Below are positions 16,496-24,190 of a stretch of DNA of 32,590 nt, piece by piece. This DNA comes from Acidaminococcus massiliensis. GTDB taxonomy: Bacteria; Bacillota; Negativicutes; Acidaminococcales; Acidaminococcaceae. Location of the stretch: contig NZ_LT608315.1 in the NCBI RefSeq assembly GCF_900095825.1, positions 2,376,722 to 2,409,311 on the forward strand, in the 5' to 3' direction. The notes below the pieces were generated by a model. The model was not told the DNA's origin and made no database searches. It saw only the letters and a program-made list of their open reading frames with translations. The number at the start of each line of letters is the position of its first letter. Within the stretch, counting starts at the first letter, position 1. Position numbers and translations under genes: made by a program.

Positions 16496-17394
16496 TATAA
16501 TTCAGCCCCCTTATGAGAAGTGATGGTGTAATGCAGGTCTTTGTCGAAAATGATGTGGCCCCGGCGATGGTTCCAGCATCCGATGTTCACAGCCACCCCG
16601 ATGGCAGACGGATGACGGGCGGTGTTTTCGATGTGGACGCCCAGGACGGAAGCACTGCCGGTCATACCCTGAGGCCCCAGGCCCATCTTATTGATGCCTT
16701 CTTCCAGGAGTTTTTCCATTTCTGCAGCCCGGGGATTGGGGTTGTGGGATCCCAGAGGACGCATCAGGGCTTTTTTAGAAAGGAGAGCGGCAGTTTCCAC
16801 AGAAGTGGCCACCCCGACCCCTACCAGGAAAGGCGGGCAGGCATTGGGTCCGTAGGTATACATACGTTCCAGGACGAACTTGGTGACTCCTTCATACCCT
16901 TCACCGGGCATCAGTACCATGGCATGGCCCGGCAGGGTGCAGCCGCCCCCAGCCATATAGGTGTCGATTTCGCAGGTATCGGAATCCGGGACGATTTCCC
17001 AGAACACGGTGGGAGTCCCCTTCCCTACGTTCTTGCCAGTGTTGTATTCATCGAAGGTCTCCACGCTGTTGTGGCGCAGGGGGGTGGCGAAGGTGGCCTG
17101 GACGGTGGCTTCCTTCAGCAGGCCTTCCAGTTCCCCAATCAGCGGGAAGTTGGTGCCGCATTTCACGAAATACTGGAGCACTCCCGTATCCTGGCAGGAC
17201 GGACGGTTCAGTTCCTTAGCCAGCTTCTGGTTCTTGGCGTAGGTTTCGTACAGCAGCTTGGCAATGGGCACCGTTTCCTTTTCGGCCAATTCCTTCAGTT
17301 TGGCGGCCACATCATCGGGCAGTACTTTGGCCGTATAGCCGACGAACTTGGCCATGATGTCGGTCATCTGTTTGACTTGGGCTTCTTTAGACAT
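16495..17394 (-). CDS. ttdA: L(+)-tartrate dehydratase alpha subunit (class I fumarase N-terminal type)
   Basis: This 299-residue catalytic subunit would bind the 4Fe-4S cluster. Candidate ligands are Cys67 in NRPSCQDTG and Cys186 in NACPPFLVGVG; Cys79 and Cys152 (MAGGGCTLPG) are also present, and there is a late Cys in NIGCWNHRRGH. MAGGGCTLPG, LMPGEGYEG, ATSVETAALLSKKALMRP and HPSAIGVAV match E. coli TtdA as I recall it. Class I fumarases carry a GGGS-type loop where this protein has GGGC. The strong ribosome site AAGGAGG fixes the start at 17394; an ATG nine codons earlier has none. The gene lies 61 bases after an SLC13 carrier gene, which supports dicarboxylate catabolism. Automatic annotation may call it fumarate hydratase, and dual activity cannot be excluded. 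Confidence 0.87.
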   Translation of the reverse strand: MSKEAQVKQMTDIMAKFVGYTAKVLPDDVAAKLKELAEKETVPIAKLLYETYAKNQKLAKELNRPSCQDTGVLQYFVKCGTNFPLIGELEGLLKEATVQATFATPLRHNSVETFDEYNTGKNVGKGTPTVFWEIVPDSDTCEIDTYMAGGGCTLPGHAMVLMPGEGYEGVTKFVLERMYTYGPNACPPFLVGVGVATSVETAALLSKKALMRPLGSHNPNPRAAEMEKLLEEGINKMGLGPQGMTGSASVLGVHIENTARHPSAIGVAVNIGCWNHRRGHIIFDKDLHYTITSHKGAEL

Positions 17395-17455
17395 TTGCAG
17401 TTCCTCCTTATACTTGAACACACAGGTTGTTTTCTATTCATCGATTCCGGTTCCA

Positions 17456-18724
17456 TCAGGGATAGAAGGGGAACAGGATGGGCAGCAGGATCAGGGAGAC
17501 GATGTAGCCAATAATCACCATGGGCAGTCCGGCTTTCACGTAATCGTTGAAATTGTAGCCCCCGGGAGCGAATACCATCATATTGGCCGGCATCCCGATG
17601 GGAGTGGCGAAAGCCAGAGAAGCTCCGATGACCGTTGCGACGATCACCGCTTTGGGGTCCGCCCCCATGGCTTCGGAAATGTTCACGCTGATGGGGATCA
17701 AAAGGGCCGCCGTGCCGAAGTTGCTCATGAAGTTGGTCATCACGCAGCTGAGCAGCAGGATCACTGCCAAAAGCAGCAGCGGGGAAGCATTGGATCCCAA
17801 CAGGCTGATCACCGTATCGGCCACGGCCTTGCCGGCGCCGGTCTTGGCCAGGGCTTTGGCCAGAGCCAGGGTGCCGCCGTACACGAACAGGGTCTGGAGG
17901 TCGATGGACTGGTAAGCCTGCTTTTCACTGATGACGCCCAGGGTCACCAGCACCAGAGCTCCGATGCAGCCGGACAGGTAGAATTTGATGCCGATCTGTT
18001 TTTCGAAGATCATGGCGATGATGGTGAGGACCATGACGATCAGGGAAACTTTCTGTTTCCAGGGAGCCACCTGGGAGAAATCCGGAGCTTTGTCGTAGAT
18101 GCTCTCCCCGGTCTTGCCCTGGTGGTCCGGCAGGAACCGGTAGCCCACGGTGGCAAAGAACAGGGTGCCAATCAGCAGGATGGGCAGTCCCACATAGCCG
18201 TATTCAAAGAATCCGATATCCTGGCCCACCGCTTCCAGGGCGCTTTTCCCTAACAGGTTCCCAGGAGCCCCGATGATGGACAGGTTGCCGCCCATAGCCG
18301 CTGCGAAGATGAGCGGCAGCAGGAGCCGGGACCGGGCAAAACCGGATTTGGAAGCGATGCCGATGACTACAGGGATCAGGATGGCGGCGGTGCCCGTATT
18401 GGACAGGAAACCGCTCATGATGCCGGTGACCAGCATGACGGAAACGATCAGCTGCCGTTCAGTCTTGGCAAACCGGGTCACGATGCCCCCTACCTTGTTG
18501 GCCATGCCCGTTTCAAAAAAGGCACCGCCGATGACGAACATAGCCACGAACAGGATCAGGTTGTTGTCCACGAACCCAGCAAAGGCATCCTTGGGGCTCA
18601 GGACCCCAGTGAGGACCAGCACCATCAGGGCAATCATGGACGTAACCGCCAGGGGCAGCTTTTCGGTGACAAACAGGATGATGACAAGGACCAGTAACGT
18701 TAAAGTTATGGCAATGGGTGACAT
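17456..18724 (-). CDS. SLC13 / DASS-family anion:sodium symporter or dicarboxylate antiporter
   Basis: The 422-residue protein is almost entirely hydrophobic, with about 11-12 membrane helices. The two SNT-type substrate/sodium motifs typical of SLC13 are visible: SNTGTAAILIP in the first half and MSNFGTAALLIP in the second. ATPIGMPANMMVFAPGGYNFNDYVKAG near the C-terminus is also characteristic. Members import dicarboxylates such as succinate, fumarate and malate or, as E. coli TtdT, exchange tartrate for succinate. Position directly upstream of ttdAB suggests it brings in their substrate. The start at 18724 follows GGAGGAG; an ATG ten codons earlier is within the leader and lacks a ribosome site. 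The gene is first in the operon, under a clear promoter. Confidence 0.92.
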   Translation of the reverse strand: MSPIAITLTLLVLVIILFVTEKLPLAVTSMIALMVLVLTGVLSPKDAFAGFVDNNLILFVAMFVIGGAFFETGMANKVGGIVTRFAKTERQLIVSVMLVTGIMSGFLSNTGTAAILIPVVIGIASKSGFARSRLLLPLIFAAAMGGNLSIIGAPGNLLGKSALEAVGQDIGFFEYGYVGLPILLIGTLFFATVGYRFLPDHQGKTGESIYDKAPDFSQVAPWKQKVSLIVMVLTIIAMIFEKQIGIKFYLSGCIGALVLVTLGVISEKQAYQSIDLQTLFVYGGTLALAKALAKTGAGKAVADTVISLLGSNASPLLLLAVILLLSCVMTNFMSNFGTAALLIPISVNISEAMGADPKAVIVATVIGASLAFATPIGMPANMMVFAPGGYNFNDYVKAGLPMVIIGYIVSLILLPILFPFYP

Positions 18725-18809
18725 TATGGTTTCTCCTCCTTTGTTCTCCATCAATCCTGCGCGCTGGATTTAATTTTGATATTTGATAATGTATCCATTT
18801 CTTGATGAT

Positions 18810-18838
18810 ACTATACCCCCATTGGCAGAAAGAGTCAA
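18810..18838 (-). promoter_or_regulatory. Promoter of the SLC13-ttdA-ttdB operon
   Basis: On the minus strand, TTGACT (18833-18838) and TATAGT (18810-18815) are separated by 17 bases. This gives a leader of about 75-80 bases before the transporter ATG. The leader contains GTATC/GATAC and other short inverted pairs. Confidence 0.85.
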
Positions 18839-18843
18839 TGGGG
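18817..18843. promoter_or_regulatory. Palindromic candidate operator overlapping the promoter
   Basis: CCCCATTG (18817-18824) and CAATGGGG (18836-18843) form a perfect 8-bp inverted repeat, 11 bases apart. It covers the -35 box and the -10/-35 spacer. A regulator bound here would block RNA polymerase. The neighbouring GntR protein is the obvious candidate, although the half-site does not match a GntR consensus known to me. Confidence 0.55.
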
Positions 18844-18892
18844 ATTTGGAATTATCTGATTTTTGGCTACAAGTTGGATAGAATATCATAAA

Positions 18893-18928
18893 TACAAATT
18901 AGTTGCTGCCGAAGCAACAGCTAATTTT
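18893..18928 (-). terminator. Probable terminator downstream of gntR
   Basis: AAATTAG-TTGCT pairs with AGCAA-CTAATTT, with a small bulge. On the minus strand the stem runs into a T-rich stretch (TTTGTATTT). On the plus strand it is followed by TTTTT, so it may act in both directions. It lies about 80 bases beyond the gntR stop. Confidence 0.5.
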
Positions 18929-18930
18929 TG

Positions 18931-18970
18931 GGTCTCGAGTCTCGAGCTATGAGTCTCGAGACTCGAGACC
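18931..18970. repeat. Perfect 16-bp inverted repeat of tandem TCTCGAG units
   Basis: GGTCTCGAGTCTCGAG (18931-18946) is exactly the reverse complement of 18955-18970, with an 8-base loop. Each arm contains two CTCGAG hexamers. No T-run follows on the minus strand, so it is not a typical terminator. Function unknown. Confidence 0.8.
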
Positions 18971-19024
18971 GAGCCGCTGTGCGGCTCTACTGCTAAGGGC
19001 GGGGGCGCTCACGCACCCCCGCCC
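18971..19024. repeat. Two adjacent GC-rich hairpins at the end of gntR
   Basis: GAGCCGC-tgt-GCGGCTC is a perfect 7-bp hairpin at 18971-18987. GGGCGGGGG (18997-19005) pairs with CCCCCGCCC (19016-19024). The gntR stop codon (19009-19011) lies in the loop of the second hairpin, so its last codons form part of the stem. They may slow or end transcription, but neither has a clear T-run. Confidence 0.65.
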
Positions 19025-20025
19025 TTTTCCACCTGTTCCCGATAGTTGGTGAGGATGTTCTCCATGCTCCGTTTCATGTGTTCATCCATGAGTTTCCGGG
19101 CCTGTTCCGGGTCGTGGTCCCGGAGGGCTTCCATCAGCTGCTCGTGTTCAAAGAAGGAAATCTTGGCATAGTCGGTTTCCGTCACCAGGAACCCTAAGGA
19201 AAGGCCGTTCCACAGGCTTGCCAGGATCTGGGTCAGCTTGGGATTGTCCGCCGCCTCCCACAGGGCCATGTGGAAACTCTCGTTATAATGCTTATAATCC
19301 CCATACCGGTGTTCTTCCATACATTTGACCATACCGGCATAGACCCGTTCCACTTCTTTGAGGTCGCTGCCAGGCCGGGCAGCCAGGGCTGCTGCTTCTC
19401 CCTCCAGCAGTTCCCGGACGGCAAAATGGTCCCGGATGGATTTTTCATCGATGCCCAGTACCACGGCTCCCTTGTTGGGACGCAGCCGGACCAGCCCCTG
19501 GCTGGCCAGCAGCTGCAGAGCTTCCCGCACCGGGGTGGCAGAGACTCCCATATGCCGGGCTGTCTCTTCCAAAGTCAGGATACTCCCTTCCGGGATCTCC
19601 CGACGAAGAATGGCCTTCCGCAGATAGGAGGCCACCTGTTCCCGGGCCGGCAGGAGATGGATCTTCCCCACCTGTTTTGCGGAGATTTCCGTTTCCACCC
19701 GGGGATAGTCCGGAGAAGGCTTGCCGGAACCGGCCCGGGAAGAGGTTTTCCCCGTCAGTGCCGCTTCTCCAGCCATCTCCTTCCGATTCTCCAAAAGCTC
19801 CCGGGCGTGGGAGGAAACCACCATATGCCGGTTGCTGAGCCGAGTCACCAGTCCTTCCAGCTGCAGGCTCTGGAGGGCCTCCCGGATGGGCATCCGGGAT
19901 ACGCCGTAGGTTTTGGCCAGCTCCACCTGTTTCAGTTCCGTACCCGCTTCCAGATCACCGGAGGCCATCCGTCCCCGAAGGGACTGGCAGATCAGTTCTT
20001 GGGTGGATTTCTGCAGGGTCACCAT
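19009..20025 (-). CDS. GntR-family regulator with two winged-helix domains and an FCD domain
   Basis: The 338-residue protein has an unusual layout. A first GntR-type winged helix covers about 1-72 (VSRMPIREALQSLQLEGLV at 42-60). A charged linker covers about 73-119. A second winged helix covers about 120-192 (VSATPVREALQLLASQGLV at 161-179), and an FCD ligand-binding domain about 196-325. FCD metal-site residues are present as His252 (ESFHMAL), His294 (EHEQLMEAL) and His316 (DEHMKRS), with Asn248 where Asp is common. FadR/FCD regulators normally have one winged helix and about 220-250 residues. The start at 20025 follows AAAGGAG; an upstream ATG overlaps lepA. It lies 22 bases after lepA and just upstream of the SLC13-ttdAB operon, which it probably controls. 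Confidence 0.92.
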   Translation of the reverse strand: MVTLQKSTQELICQSLRGRMASGDLEAGTELKQVELAKTYGVSRMPIREALQSLQLEGLVTRLSNRHMVVSSHARELLENRKEMAGEAALTGKTSSRAGSGKPSPDYPRVETEISAKQVGKIHLLPAREQVASYLRKAILRREIPEGSILTLEETARHMGVSATPVREALQLLASQGLVRLRPNKGAVVLGIDEKSIRDHFAVRELLEGEAAALAARPGSDLKEVERVYAGMVKCMEEHRYGDYKHYNESFHMALWEAADNPKLTQILASLWNGLSLGFLVTETDYAKISFFEHEQLMEALRDHDPEQARKLMDEHMKRSMENILTNYREQVEKGGGA

Positions 20026-20047
20026 GGGACCAGCTCCTTTCCCTCCA

Positions 20048-21853
20048 TCATTTGTCATCCATTTTCAAGATGGCCATAAAGGCTTCCTGGGGCAGTTCCA
20101 CGCTTCCCACCTGCTTCATGCGCTTTTTCCCGGCCTTCTGCTTTTCCAGCAGCTTCCTTTTCCGGGTGATATCTCCCCCATAGCACTTGGCCAGCACATC
20201 CTTCCGCAGGGCACTGACATTTTCCCGAGCGATGATCTTGCTGCCGATGGCTGCCTGGATGGGAATCTCAAAGAGCTGACGGGGAATCAATTTCCGCAGC
20301 TTTTCCACCAGGGCACGGCCCCAGTACTGGGCCCGGTCCCGATGGACGATGGCACTGAGGGCATCCACCGGATCTCCGTTCAAAAGGATATCTACTTTCA
20401 CCATATCGGAAGCCCGGTAGCCGCTGAGTTCATAGTCCAAGGACGCATACCCTCGGGAAACACTTTTCAGCCGGTCGAAGTAATCGAAGATGATTTCCGA
20501 CAAAGGCAGGGCATAGTGGATCATCACTCGGTTTTCGTCCAGGTAGGTCATATTCTGGTACTCTCCCCGTTTTTCCTGGGACAGTTCCATGATGGACCCT
20601 ACGAAATCCTTGGGCACGATGATGGTGGCATTCACGAAAGGTTCTTCCACATGCTCGATTACCGTGGGATTGGGGAACTGGGAAGGATTGTCCACCATTT
20701 CGATTTCCCCATTGGTCTTCACCACTTCATAGATGACGTTGGGAGCAGTGGTGATCAGGGTCAGGTTGTATTCCCGTTCCAGCCGTTCCTTGATCACGTC
20801 CATATGGAGCAGCCCCAAAAAGCCGCAGCGGAATCCGAAGCCCAGGGCGGTGGAAGTTTCCGGTTCAAAGGTCAGGGAAGCGTCGTTGAGCTGGAGTTTT
20901 TCCAGGGCATCCCGGAGATTGTCATAATCAGAATTTTCCACAGGGTACAGGCCGCAGTACACCATGGGGGTGGCTTTCCGATAGCCAGGGAGAGGTTCCT
21001 TGGCCGGACGATTGTTGTCGGTGATGGTGTCCCCCACCCGAGCATCCTTCACGGTCTTGATGGAAGCAGCCAAAAAGCCCACCTGTCCTTCTCCCAATTC
21101 CGGTACATTGACCATGGCCGGTTTAAAGACCCCCACTTCCGTCACTTCATAGACTTTGCCGGTGGCCATGAGCCGGATGGACATGCCTTTCTTCAGGCAG
21201 CCATTCACCACCCGCACATACAGCATGACCCCTTTGTAGGCATCGAATTTGGAATCGAAGATCAGGGCCTGGAGAGGTGCTGCCGGATCCCCTTTGGGCG
21301 GAGGCACCCGTTTCACCACCGCTTCCAGCACCTGGTCCACCCCCAGGCCGGTCTTGGCACTGCAGAGCACACAGTCACTTTTGTCGATGCCCAGCACATC
21401 TTCGATTTCCTTTTCTACCAGGGGCACATCGGCACTGGGCAGATCGATCTTGTTGATCACCGGAATGATCTCCAGGTCATGGTCCATGGCCAGATACACA
21501 TTGGCCAAAGTCTGGGCCTCGATGCCCTGGGTGGCGTCGATGACCAGGAGGGCCCCTTCACAGGCTGCCAAGGCCCGGGAGACTTCATAGGAGAAGTCCA
21601 CATGCCCCGGGGTATCGATCAGGTTCAGGATATAGTCATTCCCGTCCTTGGCCTTGTAGTCCAGCTGGACGGCCTGATCCTTGATGGTGATGCCCCGTTC
21701 CCGTTCCAGGCTCATGGAGTCCAGGATCTGGTCCTCCATTTCCCGTTTGGACAGGGTCCCGGTCATTTCAATGAGCCGGTCGGCCAGGGTGGATTTCCCG
21801 TGGTCGATATGGGCGATGATGGAAAAATTACGGATATGATCACGTTTTGCCAT
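20048..21853 (-). CDS. lepA: Elongation factor 4 (LepA) GTPase
   Basis: LepA is a ribosome-binding GTPase related to EF-G that helps stalled or misplaced ribosomes. The 601-residue protein carries the GTPase motifs AHIDHGKS (14-21), DTPGHVDF and NKIDLP. EF-G-like domains III and V follow, then the LepA-specific C-terminal domain (about 480-601), ending near [12 protein letters not shown]. Length is normal. The ATG at 21853 was chosen because it gives the usual [21 protein letters not shown] start; a GTG four codons upstream is possible. Ribosome binding would rely on GAGAG. The gene is followed 22 bases later by gntR, whereas hemW is usual at this place. Confidence 0.98.
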   Translation of the reverse strand: MAKRDHIRNFSIIAHIDHGKSTLADRLIEMTGTLSKREMEDQILDSMSLERERGITIKDQAVQLDYKAKDGNDYILNLIDTPGHVDFSYEVSRALAACEGALLVIDATQGIEAQTLANVYLAMDHDLEIIPVINKIDLPSADVPLVEKEIEDVLGIDKSDCVLCSAKTGLGVDQVLEAVVKRVPPPKGDPAAPLQALIFDSKFDAYKGVMLYVRVVNGCLKKGMSIRLMATGKVYEVTEVGVFKPAMVNVPELGEGQVGFLAASIKTVKDARVGDTITDNNRPAKEPLPGYRKATPMVYCGLYPVENSDYDNLRDALEKLQLNDASLTFEPETSTALGFGFRCGFLGLLHMDVIKERLEREYNLTLITTAPNVIYEVVKTNGEIEMVDNPSQFPNPTVIEHVEEPFVNATIIVPKDFVGSIMELSQEKRGEYQNMTYLDENRVMIHYALPLSEIIFDYFDRLKSVSRGYASLDYELSGYRASDMVKVDILLNGDPVDALSAIVHRDRAQYWGRALVEKLRKLIPRQLFEIPIQAAIGSKIIARENVSALRKDVLAKCYGGDITRKRKLLEKQKAGKKRMKQVGSVELPQEAFMAILKMDDK

Positions 21854-21909
21854 GGGTTCTCTCACTTTCTATGATTCACCTGCAGTGCAGGCTGGAATTT
21901 CAATATTTT

Positions 21910-21939
21910 ATTATATCATGCTTTTTGATGGATTGTCGA
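21910..21939 (-). promoter_or_regulatory. Probable promoter of lepA
   Basis: On the minus strand, TCGACA (21934-21939) and TATAAT (21910-21915) are 18 bases apart. They lie between the rpsT terminator and lepA, about 57 bases before the lepA ATG. Confidence 0.7.
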
Positions 21940-21958
21940 AACTCCTTTTCCATACAAC

Positions 21959-21990
21959 AAAAAAGGCCGGCAACCAATGTTGTCAGCCTT
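21959..21990 (-). terminator. Intrinsic terminator of rpsT
   Basis: On the minus strand, AAGGCTGACAAC pairs imperfectly with GTTGCCGGCCTT around a short loop, followed by six T. It begins 14 bases after the rpsT stop. Confidence 0.85.
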
Positions 21991-22004
21991 CCTGCTGTTC
22001 AGCC

Positions 22005-22268
22005 TTATTTTACTGCATTGACTTTCTTAGCTAAACGGGATTTTTTGCGAGCTGCGGCTTTTTTGTTCACCGTGCCCTTCCGAGCAGCTTTATCTAATAA
22101 GCTCGCTGCTACTTTCAAAGTGGCCTGGGCCTCTTCTTTGGATCCTGCAGCAGCAAAAGCTTCAACCTTGCGTGCGGTGCTGCGGATTTCAGCTTTCACC
22201 GGGCCATTGGCAGCGCGCCGTTCGGCATCAGTCTTGACACTACGAATGGAAGACTTAATATTCGGCAT
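22005..22268 (-). CDS. rpsT: 30S ribosomal protein S20
   Basis: This small, very basic protein (87 residues) binds 16S rRNA early in 30S assembly. The start MPNIKSSIRSVKTDAERR and the Lys/Arg-rich, helical end ARKKSRLAKKVNAVK are typical of S20. The start at 22268 is set by GGAGGTGAG a few bases upstream; an ATG ten codons earlier lies in the leader. It has its own promoter and terminator and is transcribed as a single gene, in the usual place next to lepA. Confidence 0.97.
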   Translation of the reverse strand: MPNIKSSIRSVKTDAERRAANGPVKAEIRSTARKVEAFAAAGSKEEAQATLKVAASLLDKAARKGTVNKKAAARKKSRLAKKVNAVK

Positions 22269-22301
22269 GTTCTCACCTCCACCAATAAGCTTTACCAAAA
22301 T

Positions 22302-22330
22302 ATAATATCATGGATGGACCCTTTGTGCAA
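22302..22330 (-). promoter_or_regulatory. Promoter of rpsT
   Basis: On the minus strand, TTGCAC (22325-22330) and TATTAT (22302-22307) are 17 bases apart, in the 75-base gap between ribF and rpsT. A short CCCTT/AAGGG hairpin overlaps the -35 box. Confidence 0.75.
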
Positions 22331-22343
22331 GGGATTTTTCCAT

Positions 22344-23300
22344 TTATTTCTTTTCCCGGGTTCCCTCTCCTTCCTGGGCCAGCAAAAGTCCCTGGGCCAT
22401 CCGGGCATCTTCCTTCAGCTGTTCCTGGAGCTTTTCCAGGGAAGAGAACTTCTGTTCTCCCCGCAGCCGCATCAGCAGCTGCACCCGGAGCTCTTTTCCA
22501 TACAGATTGTCATGGTAATGGAAGAGATGGGCCTCCAGCCGGGTTTCCTGATTGGCAAAGGTGGGATTATCCCCCACATTCACCATGGCCCCGTACCAGG
22601 CAGCATCCACCAGCACCCTGCCTGCATAGACCCCGAAGGCTGGGATGGCGAAATGCTGTCCCAGGAGCCGGAGATTGGCGGTGGGGAAACCCAGCAGCCG
22701 TCCCCGCTGATCCCCCGGCACCACTTGGCCCCGGATCTCATAGGGACGGCCCAGCATCGCAGCAGCCAGTTCCACCCGTCCGGCCGCGATGGCTTTCCGG
22801 ATGTTGGTGCTGCTCACCACCAGCCCGTCTTTTTTCAAGAGAGGACGGGACAGGATGGTGAGGCCGAAACGGGTATGCTCCGTTTTCAGGAGCCGTACAT
22901 TGCCCTTTCCCCCTGCGCCAAAGCTGAAGTTGTCCCCGATTCCCACGGCCCGGACCCCGCAGCGGACCAACATTTCCAGGAAAGCATCGGCGCTCATGGC
23001 CGCCAATTCCCGGGTAAAGGGGATGTTCACCAGGATGTCCACCCCCAGTTCCACCATCAGCTTCACTTTGGTAGCGTTGTCCAAGAGCCGGGGCGGTTCC
23101 AGTTCCGGCTTCAGGCTGGCCAGGGGATGGGTGCTGAAGGTAAAGACCATCAGCTGCAGGTTGTGCTGCCGGGCGTAGGTCCGGGTGGTCCCGATGACTT
23201 CCTGGTGTCCCAAATGGACCCCGTCAAAGGTCCCCAGGGCTGCTGCAGAAGGCAGGAGATGGGCATTATGCAGTTCGTCCAGTGATGTGATCAGTTTCAT
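22344..23300 (-). CDS. ribF: Bifunctional riboflavin kinase / FAD synthetase
   Basis: RibF converts riboflavin to FMN and then FAD. The 318-residue protein has the N-terminal nucleotidyltransferase domain with GTFDGVHLGHQ (23-33) and VSSTNIRKAI. The C-terminal flavokinase domain carries GFPTANL, the PTAN motif that binds ATP/Mg, and VNVGDNPTF. Length is normal. The ATG overlaps the truB stop by four bases (ATGA), showing coupling in the same operon. No FMN riboswitch precedes it, as expected for a gene inside an operon. It is the last gene of the rimP transcript; no strong terminator follows. Confidence 0.97.
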   Translation of the reverse strand: MKLITSLDELHNAHLLPSAAALGTFDGVHLGHQEVIGTTRTYARQHNLQLMVFTFSTHPLASLKPELEPPRLLDNATKVKLMVELGVDILVNIPFTRELAAMSADAFLEMLVRCGVRAVGIGDNFSFGAGGKGNVRLLKTEHTRFGLTILSRPLLKKDGLVVSSTNIRKAIAAGRVELAAAMLGRPYEIRGQVVPGDQRGRLLGFPTANLRLLGQHFAIPAFGVYAGRVLVDAAWYGAMVNVGDNPTFANQETRLEAHLFHYHDNLYGKELRVQLLMRLRGEQKFSSLEKLQEQLKEDARMAQGLLLAQEGEGTREKK

Positions 23301-24190
23301 GGTTCCTTCCCTGTCCTATCCTCCACTTCCGGGATATGGATGATCTTGTGGGCCCGGAGACGCCCGTCCACTGCCCGGGCCAGCCCCACCAGGAGCCCTT
23401 CTCGGGTCCAGAGCTGGTAAAGGATCCCTTCCTGGATCCCTGGCAGGGTGGTAGCTACCCCCTGGGCGATCCGCCGTCCTTGGAGGCTGTTCACTGTAAG
23501 CCTGGGAAAAGCCGCCAGGATGGGTTCGATGCCCTCACAGCAGCTGGCAGGATCCGCTGCGATTTCCTGGAGAGTATGGGCGTCTTCCAGCCGGAACACC
23601 CCAGCTTTCCGCCGGAGCAGGAAACTCATGGTCCCTGCCATCCCCAGTTTGGCTGCCAGGTCCTCGCACAGGGTCCGGATGAAGGTACCCTTGGAACAGG
23701 TCACGTCGAACACCAGGGTCTTTCCGGTATAGTCCACCAGCTCCAATGCATAGAGGGTGATGGGCCGGGGTTCCCTCTTGACTTCGATGCCCTGCCGGGC
23801 CAATTTGTACAGCTTGGTCCCTTTCACGCTGATGGCAGAGTACATGGGCGGGATCTGGGTCCCCTCTCCCCGGAAGGAAGCCAGGGTCCCTTCGATTTCC
23901 TTCTCAGTCAGATGCCTCACCGGACTCTGGGCAATGACCTGCCCTTCCGTATCTCCGGTATCCGTCCGGATCCCGAAAGTCAATTCGGCCCGATAGCTCT
24001 TTTCCTCATGGGCTGCATACTCCAGGAAACGGGTGGCGGTGCCGGTAAAGACCGGCAGCACACCGGCAGCCAGGGGATCCAATGTCCCCCCGTGGCCGAT
24101 TTTCTTCATATTGAGGATTTTCCGCAGGGCCCCTACCACATCATGGCTGGTCATGCCCGGTGGTTTGAGTACGTTGAAAATCCCATCCAT
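23297..24190 (-). CDS. truB: tRNA pseudouridine(55) synthase TruB
   Basis: TruB makes pseudouridine 55 in the T-loop of tRNAs. The 297-residue protein opens MDGIFNVLKPPGMTSHDVV and has the catalytic motif GHGGTLDPLAAGVL with Asp38. ELTFGIRTDTGDTEG, IPPMYSAISVKGTKLY and CSKGTFIRTLCEDL match the family. A C-terminal PUA-like part follows. The ATG at 24190 shares its A with the stop of the upstream gene (TGATG), and GGAGG lies seven bases before it; the GTG one codon earlier is less likely. Part of the translation/RNA operon. Confidence 0.97.
   Translation of the reverse strand: MDGIFNVLKPPGMTSHDVVGALRKILNMKKIGHGGTLDPLAAGVLPVFTGTATRFLEYAAHEEKSYRAELTFGIRTDTGDTEGQVIAQSPVRHLTEKEIEGTLASFRGEGTQIPPMYSAISVKGTKLYKLARQGIEVKREPRPITLYALELVDYTGKTLVFDVTCSKGTFIRTLCEDLAAKLGMAGTMSFLLRRKAGVFRLEDAHTLQEIAADPASCCEGIEPILAAFPRLTVNSLQGRRIAQGVATTLPGIQEGILYQLWTREGLLVGLARAVDGRLRAHKIIHIPEVEDRTGKEP

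Noticed and set aside
19913-21874. A 653-codon plus-strand frame opposite lepA and gntR
   Set aside because: Antisense shadow of certain genes with the same codon-bias signature as the others.
22309-22336. CCCTT/AAGGG hairpin after ribF considered as its terminator
   Set aside because: The stem is only five pairs, the T-run lies on the wrong side for the minus strand, and it overlaps the rpsT -35 box.
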